DNA from: Myxococcales bacterium
Lineage (GTDB): Bacteria; Myxococcota; Myxococcia; Myxococcales; Myxococcaceae
DNA: 18,016 nt
Direction: 5' to 3'
NCBI GenBank assembly: GCA_003153055.1
Contig: PMBV01000304.1
Location: forward strand, 1 to 18,016
The notes beneath the pieces were generated by a model that was given only the letters and a program-made list of their open reading frames with translations, was not told where the DNA came from and did not search any database. The translations under genes and the position numbers were made by a program. Positions 14,426 through 18,016 of the stretch are shown here, in pieces (position 1 is the stretch's first letter; every line of letters begins with the position of its first letter).

Positions 14426-14714
14426 CCGGTGCCCTTGACCGGCAGAGGGCCCAAGACCGAGGGCATTGCCTGAACCCTGAAGCTCCCGAGTCAGAGTGAA
14501 CGAGGGCGGTGGTGGAGGCCCGGACGAACCGCCACGCCCCGCCCGCGTTCAGCCACCCGAGACGAAGCGTTGGCAGTGCGGTCGTCCAGGGCCCCGCGGC
14601 CCTGAGAGCGGGCCCCCTTCTCCTCGAGGAGAAGGGCGGGGGAAAGAGGTGAAAACGCCGCCCATAGGACGGTGTTGGGCACGGCAGACAGAGGTGACGC
14701 AAGCGCGCCTTGTC
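14426..14714 (-). repeat. Right arm of long inverted repeat
   Basis: Reverse-complement partner of the left arm, with the same 22-bp palindrome at 14615-14636. It lies 54 bases upstream of the FecCD start, so any promoter for that gene must lie in or beyond repeat DNA. Confidence 0.9.
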
Positions 14715-14741
14715 GTCCGCCTTGTCGCCCGCCTTGTCGCC
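14706..14741. repeat. Three tandem 12-bp units, CGCCTTGTCGCC type
   Basis: Three head-to-tail copies: CGCCTTGTCGTC, CGCCTTGTCGCC, CGCCTTGTCGCC. Their reverse complement is GGCGACAAGGCG, the core of the array at 13605-13701, so the tandem repeats mark both outer ends of the island in mirror orientation. Confidence 0.85.
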
Positions 14742-14768
14742 GTGCCCCGCATCTCGTACACGAGCCCC

Positions 14769-15800
14769 ATGGGCGCGACTCGCTTCACTCCTGGGAGGCT
14801 CGCGCGGGCCCTCCTCTGGAGCTCGGCGGCGATGCTCGGCGCGTTCACCCTCTCCATGGCCCTGGGCGAGCAGCCCCTCGACTACCACCTCGTCCTCGTC
14901 CCCGGGACTCCAGAGGAGACCATCTTCTTCTCCCTCCGCCTGCCCCGGGTCGTGTTGGCGGCCATCGTCGGCGTGGCCCTGTCGACCTCGGGCGCGACGC
15001 TCCAGCCCCTCTTGCGAAATCCGCTGGCGGACCCCTTCGTGCTCGGAGTCAGCGGCGGCGCGGCGCTGGGCGCGACGGTCGCCCTGGCACTGGGGCTCCC
15101 GTCCTTCGCGCTGCTCCCCGGGGTTTCACCGACGTCGGTGCTGGCCCTCGGAGGCGCCGCGGGGGCCACGGCCCTGGTACTCACCATCGGGCGCTGGGCA
15201 CGCGGCGACGTCGCTCACACGACGCTCCTGGCGGGCGTCATCCTCAACTCCATCGCATTGGCGGCCATCACCTTCATCAAGGCCCTGGTGGCTCCGGATC
15301 GCCTGGGCGAGGTGCTGTTCTGGCTGACCGGCTCTCTGGGTCAGGAGACGACGGCGACCCTCATCGCCACGGCGCTGGCAGTGGCGCTGGCGGTGGGCGT
15401 GATGGTGGCGCTGTCGGGTCGCCTCAACCTCTTGATGCTGGGTGAAGAAGACGCCCACAGCCTCGGGGTCGACGTCGGAAGCACCCGCCGGTGGCTCCTG
15501 GCAGCCGCCTCCGTCGCGGTCGCGGCGGTGGTGTCGGTGTCAGGCCTGGTCGGCTTCGTAGGGCTCGTCGTGCCCCACCTGGTTCGCCTGCTCTTCGGGG
15601 TGGATCAGCGAGTCGCGGTGCCGGTGAGCGCGCTGGTGGGAGCGACCTTCCTGATGCTGGCTGATCTCCTGGCGCGGGTGCTGTTCCGTGCCTTTCACAC
15701 CGAGCCACCGGTGGGAGCCATCACCGCGCTCGTCGGGGGAGTCGCCTTCCTCGTGTTGATGGCGAGAGCGAAGAGCTCCGGGAGCGCCCGCCTCGGCTGA
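14769..15800 (+). CDS. FecCD/BtuC-type ABC transporter permease (iron-siderophore or cobalamin uptake)
   Basis: 343 residues from ATG 14769, the usual FecCD length. An in-frame GTG at 14742 would add nine residues but lies at the edge of a repeat array, and no strong Shine-Dalgarno is seen for either. The family signature is clear: RLPRVVLAAIVGVALSTSG and LLRNPLADPFVLGVSGGAALGA, GFVGLVVPHLVRLLFG (coupling region), GATFLMLADLLAR, and EPPVGAITALVGGVAFLVL. About ten hydrophobic segments fit the fold. It would form the inner-membrane channel of a periplasmic-binding-protein-dependent importer for ferric siderophores, haem or vitamin B12. No ATPase, binding protein or TonB-dependent receptor is next to it: the downstream gene is convergent and the upstream side is repeat DNA. 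The partners must be elsewhere if it is functional. Confidence 0.9.
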   Translation: MGATRFTPGRLARALLWSSAAMLGAFTLSMALGEQPLDYHLVLVPGTPEETIFFSLRLPRVVLAAIVGVALSTSGATLQPLLRNPLADPFVLGVSGGAALGATVALALGLPSFALLPGVSPTSVLALGGAAGATALVLTIGRWARGDVAHTTLLAGVILNSIALAAITFIKALVAPDRLGEVLFWLTGSLGQETTATLIATALAVALAVGVMVALSGRLNLLMLGEEDAHSLGVDVGSTRRWLLAAASVAVAAVVSVSGLVGFVGLVVPHLVRLLFGVDQRVAVPVSALVGATFLMLADLLARVLFRAFHTEPPVGAITALVGGVAFLVLMARAKSSGSARLG

Positions 15801-15814
15801 GCTCGCCCGAAGAC

Positions 15815-16435
15815 TCAGTTCGACGACGCCTTCTTCGTCTTCTCGTGGGCGTGGACCCAGCCGACGTAGTGGCGGATGCCCGCGTCGCCGATGGCCTGAA
15901 TGTGATGGTTGTTGAGGTAGGCCGCGATGGGCGCGGCGACGAGGGGCATGGCGCGGGAAACGGTCGTGAGGCCCCCACGAGCGAGGAGGCTCGCCACCAC
16001 GCTGCCCAACACCTTGGGGCTGGCCCGCTGCAACGCCCCGACGCCGTTGGAGTAGCCGAAGAGCTCAAGCAGCTCGCCCCGCGCGTGCTCACTCTTCAAG
16101 TTCACCTTGAAGACCGTGGCGATCTCCGCCAGGAGCGCGAGCTGGAGGTACACCATGCCGACCAGATCGATCGGCACGGTGACGAGGCCGAAGACGCCGG
16201 TGACACCGCCGACCATGCCGGCGACCGACTTCTTCTGGTCGATGAGCCGCTGGGCCAGCTCCCGGGCACCCGCCGAGGGGTATTTGAGGGCCAGCGCGTC
16301 GACGGTCTCACGCGCCCGCGCGGCCTCCCGCTCGACGATGTCCGACAGTTGAGCGGTGGCCAACCCGCGGAACCAGGCAGGAGACCAGCTCCGCGACACT
16401 CGGAGTCGTTCCAGGAGGGGGTCGAAGATGCTCAT
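15815..16435 (-). CDS. EcsC family protein
   Basis: 206 residues from ATG 16435, without a strong Shine-Dalgarno. The middle section is a Gly-rich hydrophobic stretch, KKSVAGMVGGVTGVFGLVTV followed by PIDLVGMVYLQLALLAEIA (about 69-106). Then come VNLKSEHARGELLELFGYSNG and a second hydrophobic part, PLVAAPIAAYLNN. This pattern matches EcsC-like proteins, named from the B. subtilis ecs ABC-exporter operon, whose function is not settled. The protein is probably membrane-associated. The C-terminus is short and basic (HEKTKKASSN). It converges on the FecCD gene with 14 bases between stops and is divergent from the thioesterase gene. Assignment rests on sequence pattern only. Confidence 0.65.
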   Translation of the reverse strand: MSIFDPLLERLRVSRSWSPAWFRGLATAQLSDIVEREAARARETVDALALKYPSAGARELAQRLIDQKKSVAGMVGGVTGVFGLVTVPIDLVGMVYLQLALLAEIATVFKVNLKSEHARGELLELFGYSNGVGALQRASPKVLGSVVASLLARGGLTTVSRAMPLVAAPIAAYLNNHHIQAIGDAGIRHYVGWVHAHEKTKKASSN

Positions 16436-16518
16436 GGCCTGGGCAGTATGGCCAAGAGCGAAGGCTCAAAGCTACCTCCCGAGCGGACGGGCCCGCCCAA
16501 GCGCGCTAAGGAGGCCCA

Positions 16519-17025
16519 ATGTCACGCTGGGACGACCTGACCGCGCACCTCGAGCACCGCGTCACCTTCTCGGAGACCGATGGGCTGGGCTTCGTGCACC
16601 ACCGCTGCGCAGCCGTGTGGTTCGAGCAGGGCCGAGAGGTGTACTTCCGCCGCTTCGGCGTGCCCGCCATCGAGCTGTTCCAGCGGGGCTGGTACCTGGC
16701 CATGCGGCAGCTCAACGTGCGCTTCGAGAGCTTCATCGCCTACGAGGACCTCCTCTCGGTACGCGTCGCCCTCACCCGCCTGGGCCGAGTGGCCTGCGAC
16801 TTCCACTACAGGGTCGACAACCTCACCACCGGTCGCCTCGCCATTCGGGGCCACACCAACCTCGTGGCCGTCGATGAGAAGGTCCCCAAAGAGCCGCCGG
16901 CGCTGGGCCGCATTCGGTTCGATCGCGCGCCGCTCGAGAAGCTCCTGGTCGACGCGGACGAGTTCTTCGACGCACCGCAGGGCGCCTGGAAGCCACCACG
17001 GTGGGATCCCGAACCCACCGTCTGA
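16519..17025 (+). CDS. Hotdog-fold acyl-CoA thioesterase (4HBT/YbgC-FadM type)
   Basis: 168 residues from ATG 16519, with a strong AAGGAGG at 16508-16514. The N-terminal half has the 4-hydroxybenzoyl-CoA thioesterase pattern: FSETDGLGFVHHRCAAVWFEQGREVYFRRFG, in which Asp21 is at the catalytic Asp position of YbgC-type enzymes (the usual ...DTDxxGxVxHxxYxxxFE...). Later parts also fit: LNVRFESFIAYEDLLSVRVAL and FHYRVDN, followed by RGHTNLVAVD. It would hydrolyse acyl-CoA or acyl-ACP thioesters in the cytoplasm as a tetramer. The C-terminal 40 residues, ending PPRWDPEPTV, go beyond the core fold. The chain length of the substrate cannot be told. It is the first of two plus-strand genes. Confidence 0.8.
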   Translation: MSRWDDLTAHLEHRVTFSETDGLGFVHHRCAAVWFEQGREVYFRRFGVPAIELFQRGWYLAMRQLNVRFESFIAYEDLLSVRVALTRLGRVACDFHYRVDNLTTGRLAIRGHTNLVAVDEKVPKEPPALGRIRFDRAPLEKLLVDADEFFDAPQGAWKPPRWDPEPTV

Positions 17026-17070
17026 CCAGGCGACGCCTCCATTGTCTCGACGGTCTCCGCCGCCCCCCGC

Positions 17071-17076
17071 TATGCT
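17071..17076 (+). promoter_or_regulatory. Possible -10 element (TATGCT) ahead of the 17097 gene
   Basis: TATGCT lies 20 bases before the start codon in otherwise GC-rich DNA. No -35 hexamer is at the right distance (TTGTCT at 17042 is 23 bases away), so this is weak. If used, the transcript would start about 12-15 bases before the ATG. Confidence 0.25.
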
Positions 17077-17096
17077 GAGGGGTCTTCGGAGGCGCG

Positions 17097-17621
17097 ATGG
17101 GTTGGAGCATTCAGTATCGAATTCACTGCAGACGCGAGTGGAGCGCTCGGGACAAGCGCCGCTTGCGTGATCACCAAGAGAAGTGGGCGTCCACGCTCTC
17201 CGAGCGCTGCGAGGGCTACTCCGTGTGTGAGCTCGTCGAGACCGACGACTTCAGCGGAGCCACCGAGCCCGAGCCCTCACCGCGCGCCGCCGCCGACTAC
17301 GTCAACATCGTCAGGGCCCTTCGGGAGCTCGAGACCCTCTTCCCGGAGGCCGAGGTCTTCATCTCCGACAGCAGCTCCATCAACGACGAGGCCCGCCCGG
17401 GCGCCATCGACCTCGAGTCACTGCGGGAGGCGATGCTTCGGGAATGGAGCGCTGACGGGACCTTTGAAGGAGTGCGGCCCGAGGCGGAGGGAGCCGAGCT
17501 TCAAGACCTCGACGCCGTCGAGATCCAGCGGGTGCTCAGAGAGGTCGCCCCGCTCCTCGAGCAGGCGAAGAACGACTTCGCCATCTGGAAGCGCGCCCAG
17601 GACCGGGAGGAGCTGGACTGA
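17097..17621 (+). CDS. Hypothetical protein, unrecognised family
   Basis: 174 residues from ATG 17097, with GGAGG four bases upstream. I do not recognise a family. The protein is hydrophilic and acidic, without a signal peptide or membrane segment. The N-terminus (MGWSIQYRIHCRREWSARDK) looks like a beta strand followed by a basic helix. A possible low-complexity linker (ATEPEPSPRAAADY, about 56-69) leads to a helical second half (IVRALRELETLFPE, VEIQRVLREVAPLLEQAKNDFAIWKR). Codon use and third-position GC match neighbouring genes, so it is probably expressed. It follows the thioesterase gene by 71 bases and converges on the carboxylase gene. Nothing in the context fixes a role. Confidence 0.7.
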   Translation: MGWSIQYRIHCRREWSARDKRRLRDHQEKWASTLSERCEGYSVCELVETDDFSGATEPEPSPRAAADYVNIVRALRELETLFPEAEVFISDSSSINDEARPGAIDLESLREAMLREWSADGTFEGVRPEAEGAELQDLDAVEIQRVLREVAPLLEQAKNDFAIWKRAQDREELD

Positions 17622-17635
17622 CCAGGGCTCCTCCA

Positions 17636-17651
17636 GGGCGCTGAGGCGCCC
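17636..17651. terminator. Short hairpin between convergent genes
   Basis: GGGCGC-TGAG-GCGCCC forms a 6-bp G/C stem with a 4-base loop in the 44-base gap between two convergent stops. The position suits a shared terminator, but no T-run follows on either strand. Confidence 0.4.
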
Positions 17652-17665
17652 CGCTCCGCCAGACA

Positions 17666-18016
17666 TCAGAGGGGAATGTTCCCGTGCTTGCGCGGGAGGT
17701 TCTCCTGGCGCTTGTCCTTCAGCATCTCGAGCGCCTTGATGATTTTGAGCCGGGTCTCCTCAGGGCGGATGACCTCGTCGATGTAGCCCAGCTCGGCGGC
17801 CTTGAAGGGGTTGGCGAACTTCTCGCGGTAGTCAGCCACGAGGCGCTCCTTCTCGGCCTTGGCGTCGGTGGCGCCCTCGAGCTCCTTGCGGAAGATGATG
17901 TTGACCGCGCCCTCGGGGCCCATCACGGCGATCTCCGCGGTCGGGTAGGCGAAGTTCACGTCGGCCCTGATGTGCTTGGACGCCATGACGTCGTAGGCCC
18001 CGCCGTAGGCCTTGCG
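17666..18016 (-). CDS. Acyl-CoA (propionyl/methylmalonyl-type) carboxylase beta subunit, C-terminal 116 residues
   Basis: The frame is open from the right edge to TGA at 17668-17666, giving the last 116 residues; the start is outside the window. The fragment KAYGGAYDVMASKHIRADVN, then YPTAEIAVMGPEGAVNIIFRK, and the end LPRKHGNIPL are characteristic of the carboxyltransferase beta subunit (PccB/AccD-like, about 510-520 residues in full). The family moves CO2 from biotin to propionyl-CoA, giving methylmalonyl-CoA, or to acetyl-CoA, giving malonyl-CoA. Biotin carboxylase and biotin-carrier partners are not in the window. The acyl specificity residues are mostly in the missing part, so propionyl-CoA is only the most likely substrate. 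Confidence 0.92.
   Translation of the reverse strand, partial: RKAYGGAYDVMASKHIRADVNFAYPTAEIAVMGPEGAVNIIFRKELEGATDAKAEKERLVADYREKFANPFKAAELGYIDEVIRPEETRLKIIKALEMLKDKRQENLPRKHGNIPL

Larger units (their letters stand above)
13639..14768. repeat. 1.13-kb gene-free repeat island with long inverted arms
   Basis: No believable gene lies between the AI-2E family gene and the FecCD permease. The space is filled by two long inverted arms (13693-13982 and 14426-14714) around a 443-base centre, with short tandem repeats at the outer ends. Frames across it are Pro/Arg/Ser-rich and differ between the arms, as expected for non-coding repeat DNA. No transposase frame or obvious target-site duplication is visible. 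It could be a non-autonomous long-terminal-inverted-repeat element, or two copies of a dispersed intergenic repeat inserted head to head. Confidence 0.75.

Noticed and set aside
13942..14466. Frames starting MPSV(F/L)GPLPVK in both arms of the island
   Set aside because: They arise from the inverted arms and diverge at once beyond them, so they are repeat-derived and not a gene family.
13693..14714. Insertion sequence with transposase
   Set aside because: The 443-base centre has no transposase-like frame, and no target-site duplication could be identified. I kept it as a repeat island instead.
17666..17986. Stand-alone 106-residue protein starting at MASKHIRADVN
   Set aside because: The frame continues upstream to the window edge with matching carboxylase sequence (KAYGGAYDV), so this Met is internal.

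Overview
The window is GC-rich DNA with strong G/C bias at third codon positions. Its gene content (Gly/Ser-linker lipoproteins, a degenerate Ser/Thr-kinase-like protein, a GH44 glycosidase, frequent GTG starts) suggests a myxobacterium (Myxococcota). The genus cannot be read from the sequence. No rRNA, tRNA, CRISPR array, transposase or phage gene was seen.

Left part (1-4870): a fused NfnA/SudB-NfnB/SudA type flavoprotein runs off the left edge on the minus strand. A 524-base gap separates it from a plus-strand secreted GH44 lipoprotein. That gene converges, with a 9-base gap, on an alpha/beta hydrolase that ends the next operon.

Central operon (minus strand, 8470 to 4094): the order is a left-handed beta-helix (LbH) acyltransferase-like protein, a carrier protein with a DSL phosphopantetheine site, an SDR reductase, a compact AMP-forming acyl ligase, a second LbH acyltransferase and an alpha/beta hydrolase. 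Most junctions are 4-base ATGA or GTGA overlaps, so the genes are probably translationally coupled. The set could activate an acyl group, hold it on the carrier, reduce it and transfer it to a sugar or similar acceptor. The first acyltransferase has Trp where its partner has the catalytic His. The acyltransferase/hydrolase junction has been tandemly triplicated, and this created a 47-codon frame with GTGA overlaps at both ends. An NhaR-like LysR regulator and recF lie upstream in the same direction, with a likely 30-residue small protein before recF.

Right part (10900-18016): a pseudokinase with a myxobacterial-type C-terminal region and an AI-2E/PerM family membrane protein are on the plus strand. 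A 1.13-kb gene-free repeat island follows. It has two inverted arms of about 290 bp, which share a 92-bp block identical by eye, and arrays of GGCGACAAGG-type repeats at the outer ends. After it come a FecCD-type ABC permease with no partner genes nearby, an EcsC-like protein (minus), a hotdog thioesterase, an unrecognised conserved-looking protein, and the C-terminal end of an acyl-CoA carboxylase beta subunit running off the right edge.

The strongest candidates for something undescribed are the carrier-protein acyl-transfer operon with its His-less acyltransferase, the junction-triplication mini-gene, and the long inverted-repeat island. All calls come from reading the sequence; no searches were run.
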